Source of the DNA: Lentisphaeria bacterium
Lineage (GTDB): Bacteria > Verrucomicrobiota > Lentisphaeria > Oligosphaerales > Oligosphaeraceae
Direction of reading: 5' to 3'
DNA: 54,542 nucleotides
Assembly: GCA_024405215.1 (NCBI GenBank)
Contig: JAKSPB010000022.1
Location: forward strand, 1-54,542
Part shown: in pieces, positions 8,227 to 17,353 of the stretch
How positions within the stretch are numbered: the stretch's first letter is position 1
How the letters are laid out: each line of letters starts with the position of its first letter
Notes under the pieces: model-generated
Told to the model about the DNA's origin: nothing
Databases searched by the model: none
The model's input: only the letters and a program-made list of their open reading frames with translations
Made by a program: the position numbers and the translations under genes

Positions 8227-9060
8227 TTACATCTGCTTTCCGTTGCGGGCGAGTTCGATGGCGATGCGGATCTGGTTGTCCACTTTCGTAATCCCGGGGA
8301 TTGCCTCGGCTGTGGCTGTGGCGGTTGCGACCGCGACGGGGGTGGTGGTGGTTCCCTGGAGGGTAGCCACGCCGTTGTCATCCACATCTACTTCGAGGAA
8401 CGCGAGGGAGAGCTTCTGGTCAACCAGCAGGCTTGTGGCGATCTGCTGTGCCAGGAGGCGCCGGGCGATGAGCTTCCGGGAGTCGTTTTCCTGCTGTGCC
8501 GTGATCCGTGAGGATAGCTGTTCGGAGACGAGGTTGGCCAGGGTGTACGGGGAGAGTTTGGAGGTATTGATGGTCAGGTCGTAGCAGGTGGCGTCGTCCC
8601 ATGCCTCGTTGAAATGGAAATGGCAGAATCCTGCGCGGTCGGCATCGCACTTGTGGAGCATCCGGTTCGCGGTGTCTTCGTCGTAGTCGAATTCCTGGCG
8701 GAGCCGCTTCAGTCGTTCCTCGATGGGGGCGACCAGCCGGATCCGGAGGCAGTTCGGCAGATCGCCCAGCATCAGGTGCGCGCCGCGTCCCAGAACGATC
8801 ACGTTTCCTTCCTGTGCAGCCTGCAGGAGGACGGTCTTCAGGTATAGCAGGTAGATATCCTGGTCCGTGGAGAAGGCGGAGAAGAATCCGGGCTTGCGTT
8901 CGTCGTAGCGTTGGAAGAGCCTGCTGGTGAGGCCGATGTCCTGGAGTCTCTTTTCCAGTTCTTGTTTGCCGAGAAGCACGGCATCCAGTTTTTGCGCGAG
9001 CAGTTCGCTGTCGGCGCTCGTCCAGGCGCCGCATTCACGTGCGATGGTGAGAATGGCCAT
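8227..9060 (-). CDS. Cytidylate-kinase-like protein with C-terminal BON domain
   Basis: A 277-aa protein. Residues about 1-200 match the cytidylate-kinase-like (Cmk2/AAA_26) family: it begins MAILTIARECGA, contains the VIVLGRGAHLML strand and the DLTINTSKL segment typical of that family, and has no classical GxxGxGK P-loop. Residues about 205-275 look like a BON domain (DVDDNGVATLQGT, then GITKVDNQIRIA), a fold usually tied to membrane or periplasm-facing proteins, although no signal peptide is present. The start ATG 9060 has GGAG about 10 nt upstream; the long N-terminal extension of the open frame lies over the end of the preceding gene and is not real. A nucleotide-kinase activity is plausible but unproven. 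Confidence 0.75.
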   Translation of the reverse strand: MAILTIARECGAWTSADSELLAQKLDAVLLGKQELEKRLQDIGLTSRLFQRYDERKPGFFSAFSTDQDIYLLYLKTVLLQAAQEGNVIVLGRGAHLMLGDLPNCLRIRLVAPIEERLKRLRQEFDYDEDTANRMLHKCDADRAGFCHFHFNEAWDDATCYDLTINTSKLSPYTLANLVSEQLSSRITAQQENDSRKLIARRLLAQQIATSLLVDQKLSLAFLEVDVDDNGVATLQGTTTTPVAVATATATAEAIPGITKVDNQIRIAIELARNGKQM

Positions 9061-9085
9061 GGTATGAAATCTCCGGAGAAGTGGG

Positions 9086-12000
9086 TTATTTGGAAAGGAG
9101 GAGGGTATTTGCTGCGGGATGGAGGAGCCTGCGGAAAGCCTCCTGATAGGCGGGATAGAGCCGCAGTGGCGTGATTCCGGGCTTAAGGTCCACCGTGTAT
9201 GTGAACTGGAATTCCAGCGGCTCTCCGGGGAGGGTCTGCGTGACAGTATGTTTCCAGGAGATGGTGCCGGCGCCATCGGGTGCGCGCCAGCTGAAGTCCG
9301 CCGGCGCCAGGACCACATTGGGGTAGTCCGCCGGCAGTTTGACGGTCAGGCGTTCTACTTCCTTTTGGAAACCGCTTCGGTAGAGGGGATGGAACTGTCG
9401 TTTTGCGCTGGCGTATGCCAGGGCCTCGGAGAGCGAGGTGGGAAGCCGCAGGTAGCAGAAGTCGCCGTCGAAGCTGGCGCAGTTGGGAATCTGGACCTTG
9501 AAGGAGACGGTGCCCGGATAGTGGGAGAAGTCGGTGTGGAGGTCCTTGGTGACGGGAATGGCGTCCTGCGCGATGGCGCTGACCATTTCCACGTAGTGCC
9601 TCCGGCGTTCCTCCGGCGTCAGCTGGTCATAGTACCGTCTCATTTTTCCGAATTCGACGCCGGAGACGGTATATTGCAACGTAAGGAGTCCGGTGCCATC
9701 GGGCTGGATTTCCAGTCGTTCGTCGTCCCGGACCAGGTCCTGTAGTTCATCCTTCAGTTTCATGACTTCCAGCTTGCCCTTCTTCAGGGAGAGCAGCACG
9801 CCGTGGTCGTATGCGCAGGTCCCGAACTGGCCGTATTGGGTCTGGTCGTTGAGCCAGACTTCCCGTCCATCCAGGTCGACCTTGACCAGCCAGTTTGGCA
9901 GTGCCGCGGCATTGGGTGTCTTTTGGAGGAATCGTTGGAGGTCTGTCATCTGGGGCTGTGCGCTGGCGAGGTAGATTTCGGAGGGGATTCCGAGGGCCTT
10001 CAGGAGGGCCTGGTAGAGGATGGCGCGGTCGGCGGAGTTCCCGTAGCCGTCGCGTGCGGTGATTTCCGGCGCGGAGAGGCGCGAGAGGGGCAGTGCGGTG
10101 AAGGCAGGCTCGGAACGGCGGATGTTCATTTCCACGAAATTGCGGATCTTCACCAGCTGTTCCTCTTGCGGCAGATTCTGGAAGCCGGCCACCAGCTTTT
10201 GAATCGCCTGGCCGCCATCGCCAAGATTCTGCACGTACCGTGAGACGATGCTTGCGTATGCGGTCCAGTCGCCGTGGGAGACGATGACCGTCGGCAGAAA
10301 AGCGTATGCGGGCGGCTGGGCGCCTTCCCGATGCAGGGCGGGAATATCCCGTGCCCCATAGTGGTAGCAGAGCTGGTCGCCGGGGAGCTTCTCGGTCTTC
10401 TGTTCCACGGCGATGGGCTTTTCCAGGTCACTGGGGATGTTCAGCCATCCGTCCGGGTAGTATCCCGGGGCGAGGGACATGGATTGGGGCGCCACGATGT
10501 CCAGGGACCAGTTGCGGATGGGGTGTGGTCCCCGCAGCGTCTTCGCGCAGGAGAAGAAGGAGCGATTCTTGCAGGTGCGCTGGATCTGGAGTTCCACCTG
10601 GCTGCCGATGTCAATGCCGGGCAGGTTCACGACCAGGATCTTTCCTGCCGGATAACGCGGCGCGGAAGCCGCCCAGGGGGCATCCATGACGTTGATGTTC
10701 TCGGGCGGCGTGTCCATGGTCTGCGTTCCGTTGGTCACCCGTGCAGCCAGGACCTGGACGTTTTCCCAGACGGGGTTGAAGGGGATGGAGATGTCCGCCG
10801 CTTGGATGCCGGCGTAGGTCATGACCTGGAACTTGAGCGTGTGTTCTTCGATCCAGCTGCTGGGGGCGAGGATGGTGATGACCGTGCGGTCCTCCTGGTA
10901 TTCCAGGTCGGGCTGTTCGGCGGGGGCTTCGTCTGCCGCCAAGGCTTCCTCCTCTTCTGGCTGGAAGTTGAAGATGACCATCTTCCGGTCTTCGGCGTCC
11001 TTCTGGGCCAGCGCCTTTTTCAGTGCGAGGTATTCTTCCGGGGAATAGCGCATGGCCTTTGAGGCGTAGAGGGTCTTGAGGCGCAGCCGGTCTGCGCGTG
11101 CGTCCAGGGTGCGGGAGAAGACGAAGTGCGGCGTATCGGTCACGGAGTATTCCGGTGCGGAGACGAGCTGGAGGTCCTGCGGCAGGTCGATGGCGATCTC
11201 TTCGGATACGCCTGCGGTGAAGCCGGCCTGCAGGGGGAAACGTCGTTTTTCCAGCGTGGCCTTGCTGAATACGAGGAAGTTCATGCCGATGGCGTTGCCG
11301 AGGAGGGGGAAGCGCAGCATGGCGTTCTTGCCGGCTGTCCGGACGGGTTCGCCCTGGGCGTCAAGTTCCGTGATGAGGGCATTTTGGGCGGTAAAGGCGA
11401 GCTTGGCCTGCAGCGGGGTGGTCAGGTCCTGGAGGTCTGCGGGAAGGATCTCCAGCCGGTTCAGTTGAGCGCCGGGGATTTTAGAGGAGAGCTGCTTTTC
11501 GAAGAATTTCCTGCGTTGTTCCGGCGTGGCGTCCAGGAAGGAGTTCCGGTATGCGTTGTCGGCGATGCCCTGGAAGAGGATTTTCGTCTGGAGAAGGAGA
11601 TCGCCTTCTTCCGTCAATTTTCCGCTGGTGGAAATCTGGACCATGTTCTCCTCGTAGGGGGTGACGGCGGAGACCCGTAGGGGGTCGCCGTTCGGCGTGG
11701 CGACCAGGTAGCTCTTGTCGGAGAGGTAGGCGGGGAAGGGATCGCGGGTGTTGGTGTTGGTGGGGTCCAGGAGCATCCAGTCGCCTGTCTGGGGATTCTT
11801 GACGGCGGTGAGTGCGTGGTTGAAGTAAGGGAGGGGCACTTCGATGTCCTTTGGGGGGCCTGCGTGAATAGGGGTGGGGGGGGCCTCGAAGCCGGCTGCG
11901 CGGAGCATGGCGGCCAATAGCGCGGCCATGTCTCGGCAGACGCCGGCGCGCTGGGCGAAGGTGAGGGTTACATCGTGCGGCTCGTAGCCGGGGGCGTTGT

Positions 12001-12967
12001 CTTCCAGGGTGAGGCCCATGTAGCGTACGCGCTGGGAGACGAAGTTGTAGAGGGCGATGATGCGCTCCTGGTCGGTGGAGGCTTCTTTGGTAAGGAGCTC
12101 CACGCCATTGCGGAGGTCGTCGTCCAGGGCCAGGCGCGGTTCGCAGAGGTTGTCATACCAGCGGGAGACCTCCTCCCAGGAACGGAAGGTGCTGACAATC
12201 ACGCGCTGCGCATTGTAGTAGAGCTGCGGCATGGCGGGCTCGGGGAAGACCTGGGGGACATCATGGACTTCCCATTGATAGATGCGACGTCCGTTTTCCT
12301 CGCGTTCCAGGAAAGCCGGCCCTTTGCCCTGCGGGTTCTTGATGGCGATGCTTTGCAAGGGGAGTTCCGAGGGAGCGGAGACGATGATGCGCTCATGCAG
12401 GATGGGCTGGGTGTCTTCCAGGGAGAAGAGTTCGCTGAAGGAGTTGGGGACCCGGGGCTTCCGGATTTCATCCACATAGACGGCGCGGAGGACGTCTCCG
12501 GGGGCCAGATTCGCCACGGCGACCTTGATGATGCGATGGTTGGGATCATAGATGTTGGAGTCCATCTGGGAGGCGTCCGCCATTTCCTGGGTGCAGGAGG
12601 GCAGATCCAGGTCGATGGTCTCTCCCGTGGGCTTCAGGATTTGCACCAGGGAAATCTTTGCGCGGGAATAGCTTGCGCTGTAAAAGCTTTGGAGGACACG
12701 CTGGGAGTCCGCGCCGGCGAGGGTCATGATCTTTGTGGCGTTGTCGGCGATCTGGAGGTATGTGCCGTCCGCCTGGTATTCAATCCGCGTTTCCGTGTCT
12801 AGACGGACGGTGTCCGCGTCCGGATAGATTTTGCTGGTCGTTTGGAGTGCGGTCTGCCGTAGCGTTTCCGGATCCAGGAATCCAGTGTCGTTTTCCCAGG
12901 AGAGGTTCTGTGCGGCCAGCAGGGTTGCCAAAAGGAAAAGAGGCGGCAGGAAGGATATTCTGTTCAT
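9086..12967 (-). CDS. Tandem DUF3857/transglutaminase-like periplasmic protein
   Basis: A 1293-aa protein with a signal peptide (MNRISFLPPLFLLATLLAAQ). The first half has a DUF3857 domain (about 50-260) and a transglutaminase-like domain (about 280-420) with an intact Cys-His-Asp set: GVCRDMAALLAAM, YFNHALTAV and LLDPTN. The second half (about 650-1290) repeats the arrangement, but its core reads GYGNSADRAILYQALL, so the catalytic Cys is lost, and the later LNDQTQYG is also altered. The first domain is probably enzymatic or peptide-binding and the second a pseudo-enzyme. Such proteins are common in Bacteroidota and PVC bacteria, and their roles are mostly unknown. It follows lptF across a palindromic element and lies 25 bp before the kinase-like gene. 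Confidence 0.85.
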   Translation of the reverse strand: MNRISFLPPLFLLATLLAAQNLSWENDTGFLDPETLRQTALQTTSKIYPDADTVRLDTETRIEYQADGTYLQIADNATKIMTLAGADSQRVLQSFYSASYSRAKISLVQILKPTGETIDLDLPSCTQEMADASQMDSNIYDPNHRIIKVAVANLAPGDVLRAVYVDEIRKPRVPNSFSELFSLEDTQPILHERIIVSAPSELPLQSIAIKNPQGKGPAFLEREENGRRIYQWEVHDVPQVFPEPAMPQLYYNAQRVIVSTFRSWEEVSRWYDNLCEPRLALDDDLRNGVELLTKEASTDQERIIALYNFVSQRVRYMGLTLEDNAPGYEPHDVTLTFAQRAGVCRDMAALLAAMLRAAGFEAPPTPIHAGPPKDIEVPLPYFNHALTAVKNPQTGDWMLLDPTNTNTRDPFPAYLSDKSYLVATPNGDPLRVSAVTPYEENMVQISTSGKLTEEGDLLLQTKILFQGIADNAYRNSFLDATPEQRRKFFEKQLSSKIPGAQLNRLEILPADLQDLTTPLQAKLAFTAQNALITELDAQGEPVRTAGKNAMLRFPLLGNAIGMNFLVFSKATLEKRRFPLQAGFTAGVSEEIAIDLPQDLQLVSAPEYSVTDTPHFVFSRTLDARADRLRLKTLYASKAMRYSPEEYLALKKALAQKDAEDRKMVIFNFQPEEEEALAADEAPAEQPDLEYQEDRTVITILAPSSWIEEHTLKFQVMTYAGIQAADISIPFNPVWENVQVLAARVTNGTQTMDTPPENINVMDAPWAASAPRYPAGKILVVNLPGIDIGSQVELQIQRTCKNRSFFSCAKTLRGPHPIRNWSLDIVAPQSMSLAPGYYPDGWLNIPSDLEKPIAVEQKTEKLPGDQLCYHYGARDIPALHREGAQPPAYAFLPTVIVSHGDWTAYASIVSRYVQNLGDGGQAIQKLVAGFQNLPQEEQLVKIRNFVEMNIRRSEPAFTALPLSRLSAPEITARDGYGNSADRAILYQALLKALGIPSEIYLASAQPQMTDLQRFLQKTPNAAALPNWLVKVDLDGREVWLNDQTQYGQFGTCAYDHGVLLSLKKGKLEVMKLKDELQDLVRDDERLEIQPDGTGLLTLQYTVSGVEFGKMRRYYDQLTPEERRRHYVEMVSAIAQDAIPVTKDLHTDFSHYPGTVSFKVQIPNCASFDGDFCYLRLPTSLSEALAYASAKRQFHPLYRSGFQKEVERLTVKLPADYPNVVLAPADFSWRAPDGAGTISWKHTVTQTLPGEPLEFQFTYTVDLKPGITPLRLYPAYQEAFRRLLHPAANTLLLSK

Positions 12968-13009
12968 GGAATCGTTTTTTTTGAAGGGGGAAGAGATCCG
13001 GGAGGCAGG

Positions 13010-13171
13010 CTAGTAGTCTGTAACATCTAAAACTTTGTCATACTCCGCTCTTTTTGAGCCTTTTCCCCGGTCTGCTTCCTTACATAGTGACTATGCGCGG
13101 TCGCAGACCGGAAAGAATCCTTCAAAAATAGCTTTTGCCTGAATGACTTTTTAGATGTTACAGACGACTAG
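13010..13171. repeat. 162-bp concentric palindrome (MITE-like element)
   Basis: The ends are 23-bp inverted repeats with one mismatch (13010-13032 and 13149-13171), each starting CTAGT and ending CATCTAAAA. Inside, CCGGTCTGC (13067-13075) pairs with GCAGACCGG (13103-13111), and the exact centre is the palindrome CATAGTGACTATG (13083-13095). All three arm pairs share one centre near 13089-13090. The element encodes nothing. Its CTAG end supplies the TAG stop codon of lptF. It is best read as a miniature inverted-repeat transposable element or a large REP-like palindrome. CTAG may be a target duplication. Confidence 0.75.
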
Positions 13172-14301
13172 TGTTTGGCGATTTTTGCCAATGCGAGGAG
13201 CCCGCCGAGTTCGTAGGCGAGGTTGGGCAGCCAGATGATGAACTCCGGATGGAGTTCCGGATGGGAGGCGACCAGGCTGTCGCAGAGGAGCATCACCGCG
13301 TAGTAGCCAAGTGCCAGAAGCAGGCAGATCACCAATCCGCTGGTGGTTTCGCTGCGGCGGTTGCGGATGCCGAAAGGGATTCCCAGAAGCAGGAAAGCCA
13401 GTGGGGAGAAGGCCAGGGCCAGGCGTTGATGGAACTCGTACCAATGTTTGGCGACGGGTTTCCCCTGGGCTTCCGTCCAGGCAAGATTGCCCATCAGCAT
13501 TTTGAAGGGCATCATCTTGAGTTTTCGGGAGAGCGCCTTTTTGTCCTGGTATGTGCTGTAGGGCAGGGGGATGGTCAGGGTGTCCCCTGCCAGAAAGTGG
13601 GGGTTTTGTCCGTCTGCATCACGATAACTTTCCATGGCTTCTCCCGTGACGGGGCGTTCGGATATGGTGAAGTGGTAGAGGACCAGCTGGATTTCGCCGT
13701 TGTCCGGCTGCAGGTCGATCATGCAGGAGTCCGCCGTAATGTCCCGGAGGGTCTTCCCGTCTTTGTCCAGCTGATGCAGATAAATGTCTTTGAGCAGGCC
13801 GTTTTTTTCATCTCTTCCTCCTACGCGGATGGAAGCCTGGCTGGAGAGGCGCGTGACGGTTCCTGGTTCCAGGAGTGCCAGGGGGTTGTCCGTCATGGCC
13901 TGGAGCCGCAGCTGTTCGCTGGCATACCGGAGCTGCGGCGAGAGGGAGGCGCCAAGCCAGACGCTGATGGCACAGATGGCGAGGGCGATCACCAGCGCGG
14001 GGGCGGTGATCTGCCAGATGCCGATGCCGGATGCTTTCAGGGCGACAATCTCGTTGTCGGCGCTCATTCGGCTGAAGACCAGCACGGTGGCGATGAGAAT
14101 GGAGAAGGGCAGCGCATAGCGGAGGATGTCTGGCAACAGGAAGAGCAGGACCTTCGCCAGCAGAGCCGGCGAGGCTCCGTTGGCGAGCATGGCGAAGACA
14201 CGGAAGAGGTGCACGGACATCATGACGAAGGTCAGGATGCCCATGGCCAGCAGGAGTGTCCCTAGCAGGTTCTTGGCGATGTGCCAGTTGAAAATCCGCA
14301 T
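13168..14301 (-). CDS. lptF: LptF/LptG-family LPS transport permease
   Basis: A 377-aa inner-membrane protein of the YjgP/YjgQ family, part of the LptB2FGC machine that extracts LPS from the inner membrane. Three membrane segments at the N-terminus (about 12-35, 48-78 and 95-120) and three at the C-terminus (about 290-310, 320-345 and 350-372) surround a periplasmic beta-jellyroll, the family layout. The segment FSRMSADNEIVALKASGIG is the conserved cytoplasmic coupling loop. It sits 9 bp after bamA. The other family member in the window is at 21072-22265; F versus G is assigned only tentatively. The palindrome at 13010-13171 overlaps its stop codon. Confidence 0.87.
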   Translation of the reverse strand: MRIFNWHIAKNLLGTLLLAMGILTFVMMSVHLFRVFAMLANGASPALLAKVLLFLLPDILRYALPFSILIATVLVFSRMSADNEIVALKASGIGIWQITAPALVIALAICAISVWLGASLSPQLRYASEQLRLQAMTDNPLALLEPGTVTRLSSQASIRVGGRDEKNGLLKDIYLHQLDKDGKTLRDITADSCMIDLQPDNGEIQLVLYHFTISERPVTGEAMESYRDADGQNPHFLAGDTLTIPLPYSTYQDKKALSRKLKMMPFKMLMGNLAWTEAQGKPVAKHWYEFHQRLALAFSPLAFLLLGIPFGIRNRRSETTSGLVICLLLALGYYAVMLLCDSLVASHPELHPEFIIWLPNLAYELGGLLALAKIAKH

Positions 14302-14310
14302 TGGCGAAGG

Positions 14311-16698
14311 CTAGAAGGAGTAGTCGATGCTGAAGTGGAAGCGGCCGCTCTTTCCGTCCAGGTGTTCACCTTTGGTGACAATGGGATAGCCGTAGTCCAG
14401 TCGGAGAGGCACCTGTTTGAACTGGATGCCTGCGCCGATGGACATGTTCAGGTCGCCGAAGTCGGCGTCGAAGGAGTCCCACCAGACGTTGCCCACGTCG
14501 CAGAAGAGCTTGAAGAACATGAAATTCTTGATGGGCTTGATGAATTCCGCGGTTCCGACCAGCATGGTCTTGCCGCCGATGGAGTTTTCGTTGCGGTTGA
14601 CGGGGCTGACGTCATGTCGTCTGAAACCGCGGATGGTTCCGTAGCCGCCGGCGAAGAAGCGGTCGAAGATCTTGACGTCGTCGCCGCTGAAGTGTTCCAC
14701 GGTGTATCCGTCTGCGGAGAGCCGCAGGAAGACGTCCTCGTAGACAGGCAGGTAGGTCTCGGCACCCAGGTGGAACTTCATGTAGTCGGCATAGCTTCCC
14801 AAAGCCCGGGTGATGTATTCCAGATTCATCTGTACCCGGCTTCCGCGGGTGGGGAAGATGAAGTGGTTGCGGCTGTCACGTGTCATGTTGAAGACGAGGC
14901 GGTTGGTGAACTCGCTGCCTTTGTCGCGCTTGATGGAGTAGTTCTTTCCTTCGGGGAAGCGGACGTTGTCCGGATAGTCGCCGTCGTCCTCGTCGAACTT
15001 CTCTTCTTTTGCCAGGTGGCTGATGGAGATTCCTTCCATGCGGAGGCCGACGCCCATGCGCCAGTATTCGGTGTGGTCCTTGAGGAAGGGCAGCTGGAAG
15101 GCGACGGGCCAGCCGAGGGTGATTCCATAGCCCACATGGCGTTCGTCGTATTCGTCCTCGTAGCGGTTGTTGAGGAATAGTTCGTTGTTGAGGTCGAAGG
15201 GGCTGTCGAAGAGGGATGGCTCCAGCAGGGAGATGTCCACGTTGCTGCTGTCGGAACCCGCGGAGATGTAGGCGCGCATGCGCTGGCCGTCACCCTTCGG
15301 CTTTTCCAGTTTCAGCAGGCGCTGCAGGCTGAAGTTGGTTTCGGAGAGTTCCAGGAAGCCCATGAGGGAGTCCTCGCTGGAGAAGGCCGCGCCCACGGAG
15401 ATGGAACCGGTGGGCTTTTCCGCGACCTCGATGGAGAGGTCGCGGCGGGCGGGGTTCTCCGTGGTCTTTGGGACGATGTTCACGCTTGAGAAGTACCCCA
15501 GGTTGTCCAGGCGGTTCTTGGTGAGGCGGATCTTGCGTGCGTCGGCCAGTTCCTCTTCGTAGATGGCCAGTTCGCGGCGGATGACGTGGTCGCGGGTGTA
15601 GGTGTTTCCGGTGACGGTGATTTCCCCGATGCGGCTGGGTTCTCCCTCGTTGATGACATAGCGGACATTCACCACATGGCTGTCTTCGTCCTTTTCCAGT
15701 TCCGGGCGGAAGCGGAGGTCGAGATATCCCTGCGCCTCGTAGAGGGCCTTCATGGCGTCCAAGTCGTCATCGGCCTGGGCTGTGCTGTAAGTGTCGCCGC
15801 TCCGGAGGGTCGTCTGGGCAAGCAGTTCGTCGGTGGAGAACTTGGTGTTTCCCTCGAAAGAGCGCTTTCCGAGAGTGTAGGGGGCGCCTTCCTCGATGGT
15901 GTAGGTGGGCAGGACCCACTTCTTCTCTTCGTCGATGTAGATTTCCTCCACATTGACGACCTGGGCATCCAGATATCCTTTCGTGCCATAGAGGTCCACG
16001 ATGCGGCTGATGTCCATGCCGCGAAGGGCGGGATTGTAGTAGTTTCCGAAACGGAAGATGTATCTCCACCACTGGCGGCGGGTCATGATGGCGCTGGAGA
16101 GTTCGTCGCCGTCGAAGACGGTGTTGCCCTGGAAGGCGGTGCCCTTCAGCTTGGCGCGGGTGGCCTCGTTGATGATGTAGGTCAGGACAACGCGGGAACT
16201 TCCGTCTTCTGCGGGGGTGAATTCCTGGGTGACGGTGGTGCCGTGATAGCCGGCCTTCTCGTAGCGGTCCGCAATGGCCTTGCGGTCGGCAGCCTGGCGC
16301 TTCTCGTCCACCATTTCCCCTGCACGGGTCTTGGCATTGCCCCGGAGGGACTTCTCGGTGTATTTCGTGTTGCCCTGGAAGCGGACTTCGGAGATGCGCT
16401 GGCGCAGGGAGACCATGAAGCTGACCAGGACGGTGCCGTCATCCTGCTGGCTGACCTTGGTCTGGACATCGTCAATGCCGCGAGTTTTCGCCAGGTTCTC
16501 CACGTCCTGGGAAAGTTGTGTCAGGGAGAGTTCCTGGCCGACCTTGGTGCCGATTGCCTTGGAAACCACCTGTTCAAGGGAATCCTGGTTGGCGGTGCCG
16601 CCCAGGTCGACGATGTTGATTCTGCCGACGACTTCTGCATGAAGCAAAGACGCCAGGCTGGCGCAGAGCAACGTGAGGAGGAAAAAGCGTTTCTTCAT
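14311..16698 (-). CDS. bamA: Outer membrane protein assembly factor BamA
   Basis: A 795-aa Omp85-family protein that inserts beta-barrels into the outer membrane. It has a signal peptide (MKKRFFLLTLLCASLASLLHA), a series of POTRA repeats from about 25 to 420 (for example VRFQGNTKYTEKSLRG and ITVTGNTYTRDHVIRREL) and a C-terminal barrel of about 370 residues. The barrel carries the diagnostic lid-loop motif (GTIRGFRR) and ends in an aromatic residue (FHFSIDYSF), as expected for the barrel-closing strand. Length agrees with E. coli BamA (about 810). It is the first gene of the envelope block, followed after 9 bp by lptF. No skp/ompH or lpxD gene follows, unlike in many proteobacteria. Confidence 0.95.
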   Translation of the reverse strand: MKKRFFLLTLLCASLASLLHAEVVGRINIVDLGGTANQDSLEQVVSKAIGTKVGQELSLTQLSQDVENLAKTRGIDDVQTKVSQQDDGTVLVSFMVSLRQRISEVRFQGNTKYTEKSLRGNAKTRAGEMVDEKRQAADRKAIADRYEKAGYHGTTVTQEFTPAEDGSSRVVLTYIINEATRAKLKGTAFQGNTVFDGDELSSAIMTRRQWWRYIFRFGNYYNPALRGMDISRIVDLYGTKGYLDAQVVNVEEIYIDEEKKWVLPTYTIEEGAPYTLGKRSFEGNTKFSTDELLAQTTLRSGDTYSTAQADDDLDAMKALYEAQGYLDLRFRPELEKDEDSHVVNVRYVINEGEPSRIGEITVTGNTYTRDHVIRRELAIYEEELADARKIRLTKNRLDNLGYFSSVNIVPKTTENPARRDLSIEVAEKPTGSISVGAAFSSEDSLMGFLELSETNFSLQRLLKLEKPKGDGQRMRAYISAGSDSSNVDISLLEPSLFDSPFDLNNELFLNNRYEDEYDERHVGYGITLGWPVAFQLPFLKDHTEYWRMGVGLRMEGISISHLAKEEKFDEDDGDYPDNVRFPEGKNYSIKRDKGSEFTNRLVFNMTRDSRNHFIFPTRGSRVQMNLEYITRALGSYADYMKFHLGAETYLPVYEDVFLRLSADGYTVEHFSGDDVKIFDRFFAGGYGTIRGFRRHDVSPVNRNENSIGGKTMLVGTAEFIKPIKNFMFFKLFCDVGNVWWDSFDADFGDLNMSIGAGIQFKQVPLRLDYGYPIVTKGEHLDGKSGRFHFSIDYSF

Positions 16699-16806
16699 GG
16701 GATTTGCTTGTTTTGGGGGAAGATGAAGATAAAAATGATTTCCCGTAATTTATTCCATTTTCCGCGCTTTGTACGCGCGTACGCGGGAGAGACGCCAGAA
16801 GAATGC

Positions 16807-16842
16807 AAAAAAAACGCCGCGTCCGATGGGGCGCGGCGTTTT
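16807..16842 (-). terminator. Intrinsic terminator of the rpsF-ssb-rpsR-rplI operon
   Basis: The minus strand forms an AAAACGCCGCG/CGCGGCGTTTT hairpin across about 10 nt, followed by a run of eight T. It lies 26 bp past the rplI stop, in the gap before bamA. Confidence 0.9.
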
Positions 16843-16867
16843 GCGTAAAGATCGCGGAAGGAAGGGA

Positions 16868-17323
16868 CTAGTCTTCCTTCTTGGTGACCTTGATTTTCAG
16901 GTTGGCCTTCACTTCGCTGGAGAGCTTGATGGCGATGGTGTATTCGCCCAGCTCGCGGATGGTGTCTTCCAGTTCCACATCGGCCTTGGCGATCTCAATG
17001 CCCTGGGCATTGACGGCGTCGGCGATGATCTGGGAGGAGACGGAGCCGAAGAGCTTGTCGTTCTCGCCGACAGCCATGGGCAGGGTGATGTCCAGGGCCT
17101 CGATCTTGGCGGCCAGGGCCTGGGCGACGGCCAGGCGCTCGGCGCGCTCCTGCTGGAGCTTCAACTTGCGGGCCTCGACCTGACGGAGGGTGCCTTTGTT
17201 GACGGCGACGGCGAATTTACGGGGAATCAAGTAGTTGCGGGCATAGCCGTCAGCGACTTTCACGATATCGCCGACCTGACCCAGGTCCTTGACATCTTCC
17301 AGGAGAATCAGTTCTTTTGCCAT
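16868..17323 (-). CDS. rplI: 50S ribosomal protein L9
   Basis: A 151-aa ribosomal protein that binds 23S rRNA at the base of the L1 stalk. The N-terminal domain carries the family signature (ILLEDVKDLGQVGD and VADGYARNYLIPR); a long Ala/Glu/Arg-rich helix (about 42-75) joins it to the C-terminal domain. Length is normal (about 150). It is the last gene of the operon pth-rpsF-ssb-rpsR-rplI, 30 bp after rpsR, with a strong terminator behind it. Confidence 0.97.
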   Translation of the reverse strand: MAKELILLEDVKDLGQVGDIVKVADGYARNYLIPRKFAVAVNKGTLRQVEARKLKLQQERAERLAVAQALAAKIEALDITLPMAVGENDKLFGSVSSQIIADAVNAQGIEIAKADVELEDTIRELGEYTIAIKLSSEVKANLKIKVTKKED

Positions 17324-17353
17324 TTTTCGTATTCCTTCTTCTGGGTTGTGCCA

